DNA of 63,985 nucleotides from Aciditerrimonas ferrireducens (GTDB taxonomy: Bacteria > Actinomycetota > Acidimicrobiia > Acidimicrobiales > UBA8190), in the NCBI RefSeq assembly GCF_023130475.1, contig NZ_JAKHEX010000015.1, positions 1-63,985 of the forward strand. The letters are read 5' to 3'. Both the position numbers and the translations under genes were made by a program. Shown piece after piece: positions 24,767 to 33,532 of the stretch. The first letter of the stretch is position 1; each line of letters begins with the position of its first letter. The notes under the pieces were generated by a model, which worked only from the letters and a program-made list of their open reading frames with translations, searched no databases and was not told where the DNA came from.

Positions 24767-26371
24767 ATGGCCCTCGTCCCGGTGAACGAGCAGCTCGGGC
24801 GCTTCAAGGAGCGGGCCCGGCGCTTCGCCAGCGGCTTCACCGCTGGCCAAAAGGCGGTGACCATTGCTGCTGCGGTCCTCGTGGTGGCCGGCGCGGTCCT
24901 CTTCATGAGCCTCTCCTCGAAGCCCACCTACGCCCCGCTGTTCACGAACCTCCAGCCCCAGGACGCGGCGAACATCACCGCCAAGCTCCAGTCGGCGAAC
25001 GTGCCGTTCCAGCTGGCGGACGGGGGCAGCACCATCATGGTGCCGGCGAACGACGTCGCGAAAGAGCGCCTGGCGATGGCCGAGGCGGGCTTGCCGGCCC
25101 AAAGCACGGTCGGGCTCTCCATCCTCGACAAGGAGGGCATCACCGCCTCGGACCTCACCCAGCAGGCCGACTACCTCCGGGCCCTGCAAGGCGAGCTGGA
25201 ACAGACCATCGACGCCATCTCGGGCGTCGAGAGCTCCCAGGTGACCATCGCCCTGCCGGCGAACCAGAACTTCGCCCTGACGAACGACAACCCGACGGGC
25301 GCCTCCGTGCTCGTGACCATGGCGCCCGGCCAGAGCCTCTCAGGGGAAGAGGTCCAGGCCATCGTGCACCTCGTCGCCTCGAGCGTCCCGAACCTCTCGA
25401 GCAACGAGGTCACGGTCGCTGACTCGAACGGGAACCTGCTGGCCGGTCCGGGCGTGGGGAACAACTCGGCGGTCGCCGACTCGGCCACGGCCAGCTACGA
25501 CGCTGCGGTCCAGCAGAAGGTCGAAAGCTACCTGGCCGCTGTGCTTGGCCCGAACAACGCGGACGTCCAGGTGAACGCCACCTTGAACTACGACAAGGTG
25601 AGCACCACCACCCAGCGGATCCTCCCCGGCGCGAACGGCCAGCCGACGAGCTTTTGCACCTCCACCTCGACGAACACCGAGAAGTTCACCGGCACGGGCA
25701 CCCCGCCGGGCGGCACGGCTGGCACGATCGTGGCCACCCCGGGGACGGGCACGAACACCTACACCCAGACCCAGACTCAGCAGACCTGCGAGACCGACCA
25801 GCAGACCACGACCGACCAGCAGGCGCCCGGGACGGTCCAGGTCCAGTCGGTCGCCGTCCTGGTGAACTCCCGGGCTCTGCCCAAGGGGGTGAGCCTCGGC
25901 CAGCTCCAGGCCGGGGTGGCCGCCGCTGCCGGCATCAACCCGGCCCGTGGGGACACCCTGGCGTTCTCGGCGATGCCGTTCTCGACCGCCGAGTCCCAGC
26001 AGGCCGCGGCGGCGGCCAAGGCGGCGGCGGCAGCGGCGAAGAAGCGGTCCCTCGAACACGACGCCACGGTCGGGATCGTCGTCCTCGCCGTGCTCGCCGC
26101 CTTGTTCCTCCTGTGGCGCTCCGCCCGCAAGGCTCGGGGCGGCGAGGAGGTCTACATGGAGCCCATGGGCCCCATGGACGCGCTGGCGGGGCTCACCCTG
26201 GCCGAGCTGCCGAGTGAGCCGACCGGGCAGCTCCCCGCCGTCGGCGCCGAGAGCGAGGACCCCCTGGCAAGCGAGCTGAGCACGGTGCAGAAGTTCGTCG
26301 ACAGCCAGCCCGACGACGTGGCGACCATGTTGCGCTCCTGGATGCGGGAGCGCAGCGGAGCCAAGGGGTGA
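24767..26371 (+). CDS. fliF: Flagellar M-ring protein FliF
   Basis: 534 residues. Membrane helices lie at about 28-48 (VTIAAAVLVVAGAVLFMSL) and about 425-445 (ATVGIVVLAVLAALFLLW). Between them are ring-building motifs (YAPLFTNLQPQDAANI, EGITASDLTQQADYLRALQGELEQTI, VTIALPANQNF). The C-terminal helix binding FliG ends at SELSTVQKFVDSQPDDVATMLRSWM. FliF forms the MS ring, the base on which the switch and export gate assemble. Start is 1 bp after the fliE stop. Confidence 0.95.
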   Translation: MALVPVNEQLGRFKERARRFASGFTAGQKAVTIAAAVLVVAGAVLFMSLSSKPTYAPLFTNLQPQDAANITAKLQSANVPFQLADGGSTIMVPANDVAKERLAMAEAGLPAQSTVGLSILDKEGITASDLTQQADYLRALQGELEQTIDAISGVESSQVTIALPANQNFALTNDNPTGASVLVTMAPGQSLSGEEVQAIVHLVASSVPNLSSNEVTVADSNGNLLAGPGVGNNSAVADSATASYDAAVQQKVESYLAAVLGPNNADVQVNATLNYDKVSTTTQRILPGANGQPTSFCTSTSTNTEKFTGTGTPPGGTAGTIVATPGTGTNTYTQTQTQQTCETDQQTTTDQQAPGTVQVQSVAVLVNSRALPKGVSLGQLQAGVAAAAGINPARGDTLAFSAMPFSTAESQQAAAAAKAAAAAAKKRSLEHDATVGIVVLAVLAALFLLWRSARKARGGEEVYMEPMGPMDALAGLTLAELPSEPTGQLPAVGAESEDPLASELSTVQKFVDSQPDDVATMLRSWMRERSGAKG

Positions 26372-26378
26372 GGCGGCC

Positions 26379-27383
26379 ATGCCCAGCCTGACCGGACCCC
26401 AGAAGGCCGCCGTCGTCCTGGCCCAGCTCGACGAGCAGAGGGCCACCCGGCTGCTGAAGGCCATGTCGGAGACCGAGGCGGTCGAGCTCATGGCCGCCAT
26501 GGCGTCCCTGCCGACGCTCAGCCCCGAACAGGTCCAGGCGGTCCTCGCCGAGTTCGTTGGCCAGGCCGCCGCCCTCCTGCAGGTCGGCCAGGGCGGCATC
26601 GAAGTGGCCCGGCGCCTGCTCCGGGAGCGGCTCGGCTCGAGTCGGGCCGACGAGGTCCTCCAGCACTTCCTCGAGGCCAGTCCCGGCACCCCTCTGGGGG
26701 TTCTCCAGCGGGTCGACCCCCAGCAGATCGTGAGCTTCTTCGCCGACGAGCACCCCCAGACGGTGGCCATGGTGCTCGCCCACCTGCCGGCCGAGCAGGC
26801 CGCGGCGGTCCTCGCCTACTTCGACGAGGAGCGCCGGGCAGACGTGGCGAGGCGGATCGCCACCATGGGGAAGATCGCGCCCGACGTTCTCCAGCAGGTG
26901 GCCGAGGTTCTCGATCAGAAGCTCGCCACCTTGCTGCACAGCGGAGCGGGGTCGGGGACGCAGGTCGGTGGGATCCGGACCCTGGTGGCCATCTTGAACC
27001 AGATCGACCGTGGGTCCGAGAAGCAGATCCTGGCGTCCCTCGAGCAGACCGACCCCGAGGTGGCCGAAGAGGTCCGCAACGAGATGTTCGTCTTCGACGA
27101 CGTCGTGAACCTCGACGACCGGACCCTGCAGCGGGTCCTCCGGAACGTCGTGCCGAAGGACCTGGCGGTCGCCCTGAAGGGGGTCGACGAGCGGATCCGC
27201 GAGAAGTTCCTGCGGAACATGTCGGAGCGGGCCGCCGCGGATCTCATCGAAGAGGTCCAGCTCCTCGGCCCCACCCGGTTGTCCCAGGTGGAGGCTGCCC
27301 AGCAGGCCGTGGTGAAGGTGGTCCGGCAGCTCGAGCAGGCAGGGGAGATCGTCATCGCCCGGGGGGACGATGAGCTCGTCTAG
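26379..27383 (+). CDS. fliG: Flagellar motor switch protein FliG
   Basis: 334 residues, the usual size. The N-terminal FliF-binding domain begins LTGPQKAAVVLAQLDEQ. The middle domain has the diagnostic EHPQTVAMVLAHL. The C-terminal torque domain has MFVFDDVVNLDDRTLQRVLR, DLAVALKGVDERIREKFLRNMS and the charged helix that contacts MotA. It is 7 bp behind fliF and overlaps fliH by 14 bp. Confidence 0.96.
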   Translation: MPSLTGPQKAAVVLAQLDEQRATRLLKAMSETEAVELMAAMASLPTLSPEQVQAVLAEFVGQAAALLQVGQGGIEVARRLLRERLGSSRADEVLQHFLEASPGTPLGVLQRVDPQQIVSFFADEHPQTVAMVLAHLPAEQAAAVLAYFDEERRADVARRIATMGKIAPDVLQQVAEVLDQKLATLLHSGAGSGTQVGGIRTLVAILNQIDRGSEKQILASLEQTDPEVAEEVRNEMFVFDDVVNLDDRTLQRVLRNVVPKDLAVALKGVDERIREKFLRNMSERAAADLIEEVQLLGPTRLSQVEAAQQAVVKVVRQLEQAGEIVIARGDDELV

Positions 27384-28158
27384 CCCCACGACCCGTGCCC
27401 GCCGCCCCGCCGGCCGGGTGTGGCGGGACCTCGAGGAGGACCAAGTCACGGCTCTCGGCTTGGCGAGCTTGCCGGTGCCCGGCGCCACCGCCACTTACCA
27501 GGAGGAACCGCCGGCACCCAGCCTGGAGGAGCAGCTCGCGTTGGCTCGCGCCGAGGGGTTCGCCGAAGGTCGCCAGGTCGGCCGGAGCGAGGCTGAGGAC
27601 GAGGCCCGCCGGGAGGTGGTCGAGGCCATCGGCACGCTGAGCGAGGCGCTCCGGCAGGCGGTGGCTGCCTGGAAGGTCGCCGGAGCGGCTGCCGTGCAGG
27701 TGGCCGAGGAGGACGTCGTCGCCCTGGCCCTGGACCTCGCCGAGGCGGTCCTCGAGCGGGAGCTCGCCCTCCAGCGGACCCCGGTGGTCGAGGCGCTGCA
27801 GCGCTGCCTTCGCCTTGCCCCGGACCTCGGGCCCCTCACCGTCCGGATCCACCCCGAGGAGCTGGCCAGCCTCCAGGAGGCCGAGGGTCTCGCTGCGCTG
27901 GGCCCCGTCCTCGGGGACCGGACGGTCGAGGTGGTCCCCGACGAGACCGTGGCCCCCGGCGGGTGCCTGCTCGAGGCCGGCCCCTGCCGGATCGACGGCC
28001 AGATCCCCTCGGCCCTCGCCCGGGCCCGGGCGGTCCTGGCCACCCTGGGCCAACCCCCGACGGTGCCGCCGAGCGAGGACGGCTCCTTTGCCGACGCTCA
28101 AGATTGCAGTGGGACATCCAGTCCGGAGTCAAATGCTCAAGAACGAAGGGAACGCTGA
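27370..28158 (+). CDS. fliH: Flagellar assembly protein FliH
   Basis: 262 residues. It has a charged N-terminal region, a coiled stalk (LEEQLALARAEGFAEGRQVGRSEAEDEA) and the C-terminal dimer domain (VALALDLAEAVLERELAL, LTVRIHPEELASL, DRTVEVVPDETVAPGGCLLE). FliH is the negative regulator and docking partner of the FliI ATPase. The last 25 or so residues (from about 28080) are Ser/Gln/Glu-rich and encoded in visibly lower-GC DNA, so the original 3' end was probably altered by the adjacent insertion. Confidence 0.88.
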   Translation: MSSSSPTTRARRPAGRVWRDLEEDQVTALGLASLPVPGATATYQEEPPAPSLEEQLALARAEGFAEGRQVGRSEAEDEARREVVEAIGTLSEALRQAVAAWKVAGAAAVQVAEEDVVALALDLAEAVLERELALQRTPVVEALQRCLRLAPDLGPLTVRIHPEELASLQEAEGLAALGPVLGDRTVEVVPDETVAPGGCLLEAGPCRIDGQIPSALARARAVLATLGQPPTVPPSEDGSFADAQDCSGTSSPESNAQERRER

Positions 28159-28164
28159 ACTCTC

Positions 28165-28785
28165 ATGTCACTCTCGATTGAGCATTGTGATTTTCTTGAA
28201 CAAGACGTTGACCGCATCTATCGTCAGCTAAGCCATGTCTTCGAAGGCGGACGTGCCGATCGGCTTGCGTATTACGAACATTTTTCGACATTCTTCGATG
28301 CTGGTGATGTTGTGCTCGATCTTGGGTGCGGTGACGGGATCTTCTTGGAGACACTTGCGAAGAAGGGTATCTCCGCGTTTGGGGTTGACCGTGATCCGGA
28401 TCGGGCGCTGTGTGTCGATTCAAAAAATGCCAACATCGTTGTTGGGGACCTCCTGACCTGCAATATCCCTGTTGCTGGGATCAACGCACTATCGTTGATC
28501 CATGTGATCGAGCATTTCCAACCGGATCAGATTATTCGGCGGATCTGTCAGCTGCAGCGAGAGTTCGACATACGGAAAATTCTCATTGTTACTCCGAATA
28601 TTGGAGATGCACGAGTTATTGAAAATTTTTGGTTAGACATCACGCACGTTCGGCCATACCCACGAGCACTGCTTGTTGCCCTTCTCCAGGCGGTGGGATT
28701 CAATGACGTGAAGTCTGGTTATGGAAATACTGGTCTTGACACGCTTGCCTTCGGGAGCACGCAAATGGTGACTCTTGTCGAGTGA
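28165..28785 (+). CDS. Class I SAM-dependent methyltransferase, foreign base composition
   Basis: 206 residues from ATG 28165. Motif I is VVLDLGCGDGIFLETL (residues 49-64), followed by an acidic ribose-binding position (FGVDRD) and the post-I VVGDLL, so a Rossmann-type methyltransferase is clear. The tail HVIEHFQP and LLQAVGFNDVKSGYGNT is typical of small-molecule or sugar methylases. Base composition is about half GC with A/T-rich third positions, unlike every neighbour, indicating recent transfer. It splits fliH from fliI, which are normally adjacent. Glycan or flagellin methylation is a reasonable guess. Confidence 0.85.
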   Translation: MSLSIEHCDFLEQDVDRIYRQLSHVFEGGRADRLAYYEHFSTFFDAGDVVLDLGCGDGIFLETLAKKGISAFGVDRDPDRALCVDSKNANIVVGDLLTCNIPVAGINALSLIHVIEHFQPDQIIRRICQLQREFDIRKILIVTPNIGDARVIENFWLDITHVRPYPRALLVALLQAVGFNDVKSGYGNTGLDTLAFGSTQMVTLVE

Positions 28786-28801
28786 GCAAGGGAATCTCAG
28801 G

Positions 28802-28829
28802 TCAAGTTGGTGCTGGCAGCTGCCGATCG
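28802..28829 (+). promoter_or_regulatory. Sigma28-like promoter upstream of fliI
   Basis: TCAA-N16-GCCGATCG, an exact consensus match, 17 bp after the methyltransferase stop and about 180 bp before fliI. It would restart flagellar transcription downstream of the inserted gene. Confidence 0.78.
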
Positions 28830-28894
28830 CTCCCTCGAGGCGGTGCACGGATCGCTCCGCACAAACCCTAGGACGGGCGGCAGAGGACGAAGAG

Positions 28895-28993
28895 ATGACT
28901 GTTCTCAAATTCTTCCATACAAAGAGAGAAGTGAAGCGGAGAGGTTCCCGAGTGTCGTCTTCACTGTGGTCTTGTCCTGGGAAAGATCGTTGA
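28895..28993 (+). CDS. Possible 32-residue basic peptide
   Basis: A short frame from ATG 28895 with GAGGACGAAG upstream, rich in Lys/Arg (KREVKRRGSR). It lies between the sigma28-like promoter and fliI in the low-GC segment. No family recognised; it could equally be leader sequence or a gene remnant. The rest of 28786-29012 shows no other gene. Confidence 0.2.
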   Translation: MTVLKFFHTKREVKRRGSRVSSSLWSCPGKDR

Positions 28994-29012
28994 TCGTAGC
29001 GACGGGCCTGTG

Positions 29013-30407
29013 ATGTCTCATCGGTCACAAGAGCTGCGCACCGTCCGCCCCGCCGTGGTCGCTCGGCTCCGCCAGGCCCTCGCCCCCTACCGCACCGGGC
29101 GGGTCCGGCGCCTCGTGGGGCTGCGGGTCGACGTGGAGGGTGTCGACGCGGCGGTCGGCGACGCCCTGCGGATCGTGCGGGTCGGTCCCGAGGGGACGAG
29201 CACCCTGCCGGCCGAGGTGGTGGCGGTCCACGGCGAGGCGCTCACCTGCCTGCCCCTCGGGGAACTGGCGGGGGTGCGCTTCGGCGACCCGGTCGAGGCC
29301 CTCGGGGGGCCGCTGCCCATCGGGGTCGGGTCGGGGCTTCTCGGGCGGGTGCTCGACGGGCTCGGTCGACCGATCGACGACCAGGGTCCCTTGGCGATCG
29401 AGGAGGAGGTCGGGATCAACGGGGACCCGCCCCATCCCCTCCGGCGGGACCTCGTGGACCGCCAGCTTGGCCTCGGGGTGCGGGTCCTCGACACGTTGGT
29501 GCCCTGCGGGCGGGGCCAGCGTCTTGGGATCTTCGCCGGATCCGGGGTCGGCAAGTCCTCCTTGCTCTCGATGATCGCCCGGGGCACCGAGGCCGAGGTG
29601 GCGGTCGTAGCCCTGGTGGGGGAGCGGGGCCGGGAGGTGAACGAGTTCTTGCAGCGGGACCTCGGGGAGGATGGCCTTCGGCGCTCGGTGGTGGTGGTGG
29701 CCACCTCCGACGAGCCGGCCCTCGTGCGGATCCGCGCCGCGTTCACCGCCACCCGGATCGCCGAGTGGTTCCGGGACCAAGGGGCAGACGTGGTCCTCAT
29801 GATGGACTCCCTCACCCGCTTCGCCATGGCCCAGCGCGAAGTCGGCCTCTCCGCCGGGGAGCCACCGGCGACCCGGGGGTACCCGCCCTCGGTGTTCTCG
29901 CTCCTGCCGCGCCTCTTGGAGCGGGCCGGGGCGGCAGAGCGCGGCTCGATCACCGGGCTCTACACGGTGCTCGTCGAGGGCGACGACATGAACGAACCCA
30001 TCGCGGACGCCGCCCGCTCGATCCTCGACGGGCACGTCGTGCTTTCCCGCAAGCTCGCCACCGCGGGCCACTTCCCGAGCGTGGACGTCCTGGAGTCCAT
30101 CTCCCGGGTCGAACCGGCGGTGACCACCCCTGTGCAGCGGGCCGCGGCCCGCGAACTTCGCCGGCTGCTCGCCGCTGAGCGGGACGTGCGGGACCTGGTG
30201 GAGATCGGGGCCTACGTGGCCGGCACGAACCCCTTGGCCGACCGGGCCCTTGCTGCCCGGGAGGCGATCTGGGCGTTTCTGCGCCAGGACGTGGCCGAGG
30301 TGGTGCCCACGGCCCAGTCCTGGGCACAGCTCGACGCCCTCGTCGCCGACAGTGCTCAAACGACGCCGGCTCCGGCACCGGCCATGGCCCAGGGGGTCGG
30401 GGCATGA
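29013..30407 (+). CDS. fliI: Flagellum-specific ATPase FliI
   Basis: 464 residues from ATG 29013 (a GTG sits immediately before it). The Walker A loop is GIFAGSGVGKSS with Lys181, Walker B is VVLMMDSLTRFAMAQREVGL, and the type III signature LSAGEPPATRGYPPSVFSLLPRLLERAG is intact. It powers substrate unfolding and release at the export gate, with FliH and FliJ. There is no strong ribosome binding site, perhaps an effect of the upstream insertion. It overlaps the next gene by 4 bp. Confidence 0.96.
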   Translation: MSHRSQELRTVRPAVVARLRQALAPYRTGRVRRLVGLRVDVEGVDAAVGDALRIVRVGPEGTSTLPAEVVAVHGEALTCLPLGELAGVRFGDPVEALGGPLPIGVGSGLLGRVLDGLGRPIDDQGPLAIEEEVGINGDPPHPLRRDLVDRQLGLGVRVLDTLVPCGRGQRLGIFAGSGVGKSSLLSMIARGTEAEVAVVALVGERGREVNEFLQRDLGEDGLRRSVVVVATSDEPALVRIRAAFTATRIAEWFRDQGADVVLMMDSLTRFAMAQREVGLSAGEPPATRGYPPSVFSLLPRLLERAGAAERGSITGLYTVLVEGDDMNEPIADAARSILDGHVVLSRKLATAGHFPSVDVLESISRVEPAVTTPVQRAAARELRRLLAAERDVRDLVEIGAYVAGTNPLADRALAAREAIWAFLRQDVAEVVPTAQSWAQLDALVADSAQTTPAPAPAMAQGVGA

Positions 30408-31966
30408 AGCGCTTCCAGTTCCGGCTCGCCACCGTCTTGCGGGTTCGGCGGGTCGAGGAAGAGCGGGCCCGAGGCGCGCTCGCCCTGGCGAACGCGGCGA
30501 GGCGGCAGGCCGAGACCGAGCGGCAGCGGGCCGAGGAGCACCTCGCCGCGACCCCGCAACCCGCGGCGGTGGTCTCCCTCGCTGCCTACCGGGCCTGGCG
30601 GGCGACCGGGGAGCTGCGCGCCGAACGCTGGCAGGCAGCCAGCCAGCAGGCCAGCCGGGCTGCCGAGGCGGCCGAGGAACGGCGGCAGGCCTGGGCGCGA
30701 GCCGCGACGCGGGTGGCAGCCCTCGAGCGCTTGGAGGCCCGTCGGCGAGACGCCTGGCGGCAGGAGCTGTTCCGGGCCGAGGCCCGAGAGGTCGACGACC
30801 TGGTCACGAGCCGCTTCCAGCCCGAGGGGTCCAGGAGGGGTGGCATGAGCAGCATGCCGGGTCTCCTGGGGACGCCCCTGGTGCCCGCCGAGGTGAGCCA
30901 GGTCCAAGCGGCCACGAGCACCCTGGCCAGCCTCGGCTCGAGCATCGCCCAGGCGGCGCAGAGCGGGAACTTCGCCGGGGTGCTCGACGCGGTGCTGAGC
31001 GCCGAGTCCGCCCTCGACGGGGGCGGGGCCACCGAGACGAGCAGGGCCAGCGCCGGGGGCCTGGCCACCGACCAGCTGCTCGCCGGCGGGTTCCTCGGCA
31101 GCCCGAGCACGGCGGGCATCGCGGGCAGCTCCCTCGCCGGCGGGACGGTCACCGGGAGCCAGGTAGTGGCCGAAGCGGAGCGGTTCCTCGGTGTCCCCTA
31201 CCGCTGGGGCGGGACGAGCCCCCAGACCGGCTTCGACTGCTCGGGGTTCGTGCAGTACGTCTACGGGCAGCTGGGGATCAGCCTGCCGAGGACCTCCGAG
31301 GAGCAGGCCCAGGTCGGCACGCCCGTCTCGAGCCTCGCGGAGGCCGAGCCGGGGGACCTCGTCTTCTTCCCCGGCACCGACGGCACCGTAAGCGCCCCGG
31401 GGCACGTCGGCATCTACCTGGGCAACGGCCTCATGATCGACGCGCCCCAGACCGGCCAGACCGTCTCGATCCAGCCGGTGGGGAACCCGGTGGCGATCCG
31501 CCGGGTCCTCCCCACGAGCGGGGTCGCCACCGACCCGGCCGTGGGTGGCGGCGGGAGCTCGGGGACCCTCGCCGCCCTCGGGGTGCCGCCGAGTCTCGTC
31601 CCGGTCTTCGAGCAGGCTGCCGCCCAAAGCGGGGTCTCCGCCAGCCTGCTCGCGGCGGTGGCCGCGCAGGAGTCTGGGTTCGACCCGAGCGCGGTGTCCT
31701 CTGCAGGGGCCGAGGGGATCATGCAGCTCATGCCGGGCACCGCCGCGAGCCTCGGGGTCGACCCCTTCAACCCGGCCGAGGCGATCAGCGGGGCCGCCCA
31801 GCTCCTCGCCGGCTACCTCCAGACCTACGGCGGGTCCCTCCCCCTGGCGCTTGCCGCGTACAACGCGGGGCCCGGCGCGGTGGCCCAGTACGGCGGGGTG
31901 CCGCCGTACCCCCAGACCCAGTCCTACGTGACGGACATCCTCCAACGACTCCAGGAGGTGGCATGA
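30404..31966 (+). CDS. FliJ fused to NlpC/P60 peptidase and lytic transglycosylase
   Basis: 520 residues with no stop between the parts. Residues 1-147 are a FliJ coiled coil (FQFRLATVLRVRRVEEERARGAL). From 148 an Ala/Ser-rich linker leads to an NlpC/P60 domain (about 240-375; Cys279 in FDCSGFVQYVYG, His334 in GHVGIYLG). Then comes an SLT-type transglycosylase (about 395-515; Glu423 in AAQESGFDPSAVS, then GIMQLMPGTAASLG and ALAAYNAGPGAV). The hydrolase part would open the wall for the rod, as FlgJ does elsewhere. An internal ATG at 30845 with AGGAGGGG before it could also give the hydrolase alone. FliK follows with a 4-bp overlap. Confidence 0.85.
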   Translation: MKRFQFRLATVLRVRRVEEERARGALALANAARRQAETERQRAEEHLAATPQPAAVVSLAAYRAWRATGELRAERWQAASQQASRAAEAAEERRQAWARAATRVAALERLEARRRDAWRQELFRAEAREVDDLVTSRFQPEGSRRGGMSSMPGLLGTPLVPAEVSQVQAATSTLASLGSSIAQAAQSGNFAGVLDAVLSAESALDGGGATETSRASAGGLATDQLLAGGFLGSPSTAGIAGSSLAGGTVTGSQVVAEAERFLGVPYRWGGTSPQTGFDCSGFVQYVYGQLGISLPRTSEEQAQVGTPVSSLAEAEPGDLVFFPGTDGTVSAPGHVGIYLGNGLMIDAPQTGQTVSIQPVGNPVAIRRVLPTSGVATDPAVGGGGSSGTLAALGVPPSLVPVFEQAAAQSGVSASLLAAVAAQESGFDPSAVSSAGAEGIMQLMPGTAASLGVDPFNPAEAISGAAQLLAGYLQTYGGSLPLALAAYNAGPGAVAQYGGVPPYPQTQSYVTDILQRLQEVA

Positions 31967-33465
31967 CCAGCGCCACCCTCGTCGACCTCGCGGCGGTCGG
32001 CCCGAGCCCGACGGGCAACCCCACCCCCTCGCCCGGTCCCTCGACCGAGGGGAGCACGCCGAGCTTCGCCGGGGTCCTCGCCGGGGTGCACGGCGACCAG
32101 GGATCCACGGCCCAGGCGGGCAGCGGGCCGTCGAACCCGGCCCCCCCGTCGGCCGCGGCGGAGTCGGCCGGTGCGACCCACCCCACGTCGCCAGGCACCG
32201 CGCCCGCGGGGAGCGGGGGCACCGAGGCCGCCGGCAGTGCCCCCGAGGGGGGGAAGGCCAAGCGGTCGCCGTCGCGGCATGCCGCGACGGCCGACGCGAG
32301 CACGGCTGCCCTGGCCGGCGCGCTCGCAGCCCCGGCACCGGCGAACGCCACCACCCCGGCCCCTGCGGGCGCAGCCGCCGGCACCACGGCTGCGCCCGCT
32401 CCCTCCCCAGGGCCGATTCCGGGCAACGACACGTCCGCGGCGAGCGGCCCGGCCGCTGGCGACCCTGGGAGTCGAGCGAGCGGGCCGGCGGCGGGGTCCG
32501 GCCCGGTCGAGACGGGTAGCGCCGCGGCGGGAACGACCGACGCAACCCCGAGCCAGGAAGGAGTCCCGAGCCAGCGAGGAGCGCAGACTCCGGATGCGTC
32601 TGGGGCCGGGAGCACCCCGGTCCCCGCGAGCCCGGCCGGTGTCGACGGCGGGCCAACCCCTGCCCCCGCCCCGAGCCAGGGCACCCCTGCGGGCCCCCCG
32701 AACGGGTCCGCCAGGGTGGCGGCTGGGGCCGATCCGGGCACGGGCCGGCCAGCCACCGGAGGCACCGAAGCGGCACCGAGCAGCCCCTCGCCGACGTCTC
32801 CGGCGACCACCCAGCCCAAGGTGGCTAGCGCGCAGCCCGCGGTAAACCCGTCAGCCAGCCACGGGACGGCGACGACGACCGCGACCACCTTGCCGACCCG
32901 GCCAGCGCCAGCGAGCGGCGGGACGCCGTCGGGCCCGAACCCGAGCGCCACGCCGGGTCCCGCCCCGGTGCTTGCGAGCGCCCCCATCCCCGGAACGGCG
33001 GCCACGGCGGCCACGCACGGCCAAGCGCCCGACGTTGCCCGCAACTCGGTGAGCCCGGCGGACCAGGTGGTGCGGGCACTCGGGCCGCTGCGCACCCTCG
33101 CGTCGGGGAGCCGGAGCGTGACCCTGGCGCTCGAACCCGACGGGTTGGGCACCGTGCGGGCCACCGTGGTCGCAGGGGCGGGAACCCTCAGCGTGACCCT
33201 CCAGGCCGCGAGCCCTCAAGGGTACGAGGCGCTGCGACAAGGCCTCGGCCAGCTCCACCACGAGCTCGGCACCCTGGCCAGCAAGGTCCAGATCGACCTG
33301 CGCCAGGAGGGCCAGGGGAGCGGGTCTGGGAGCCAGCAGGCCCCCGGTCGAGGCCCCGGGAGCCCAGCGACGACCAAACCGGTGACGCCGGAGCTGCCCC
33401 CGGAAGTGACGGGCACGGGTCCAAGCAGCCCAATGGGCGGCCGCCTCGTGGACCTCCGGCTCTAA
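31963..33465 (+). CDS. fliK: Flagellar hook-length control protein FliK
   Basis: 500 residues from ATG 31963 in the stop of the previous gene. Residues 1-360 are a Pro/Ala/Gly/Ser/Thr-rich, low-complexity tape-measure region. The C-terminal domain (about 365-470) matches Flg_hook: VTLALEPDGLGTVRATV, LSVTLQAASPQGYEALRQGL, LASKVQIDLRQ. FliK measures the hook and switches export specificity through FlhB. Order (fliK-flgD-flgE) supports the call. The frame upstream of the ATG is open but non-homologous. Confidence 0.88.
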   Translation: MTSATLVDLAAVGPSPTGNPTPSPGPSTEGSTPSFAGVLAGVHGDQGSTAQAGSGPSNPAPPSAAAESAGATHPTSPGTAPAGSGGTEAAGSAPEGGKAKRSPSRHAATADASTAALAGALAAPAPANATTPAPAGAAAGTTAAPAPSPGPIPGNDTSAASGPAAGDPGSRASGPAAGSGPVETGSAAAGTTDATPSQEGVPSQRGAQTPDASGAGSTPVPASPAGVDGGPTPAPAPSQGTPAGPPNGSARVAAGADPGTGRPATGGTEAAPSSPSPTSPATTQPKVASAQPAVNPSASHGTATTTATTLPTRPAPASGGTPSGPNPSATPGPAPVLASAPIPGTAATAATHGQAPDVARNSVSPADQVVRALGPLRTLASGSRSVTLALEPDGLGTVRATVVAGAGTLSVTLQAASPQGYEALRQGLGQLHHELGTLASKVQIDLRQEGQGSGSGSQQAPGRGPGSPATTKPVTPELPPEVTGTGPSSPMGGRLVDLRL

Positions 33466-33532
33466 GCCCCGGGCCCCGAGGCCAAGCATCCAAGCGACCG
33501 GTCCCGACCACACAGGCAAGGAGAGCGACGAG

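Noticed and set aside
28096..28142. GCTCAAGA direct repeat (28096-28103 and 28135-28142) as target-site duplication of the inserted methyltransferase
   Set aside because: Both copies lie on the same side of the inserted gene, so they cannot mark its two ends.
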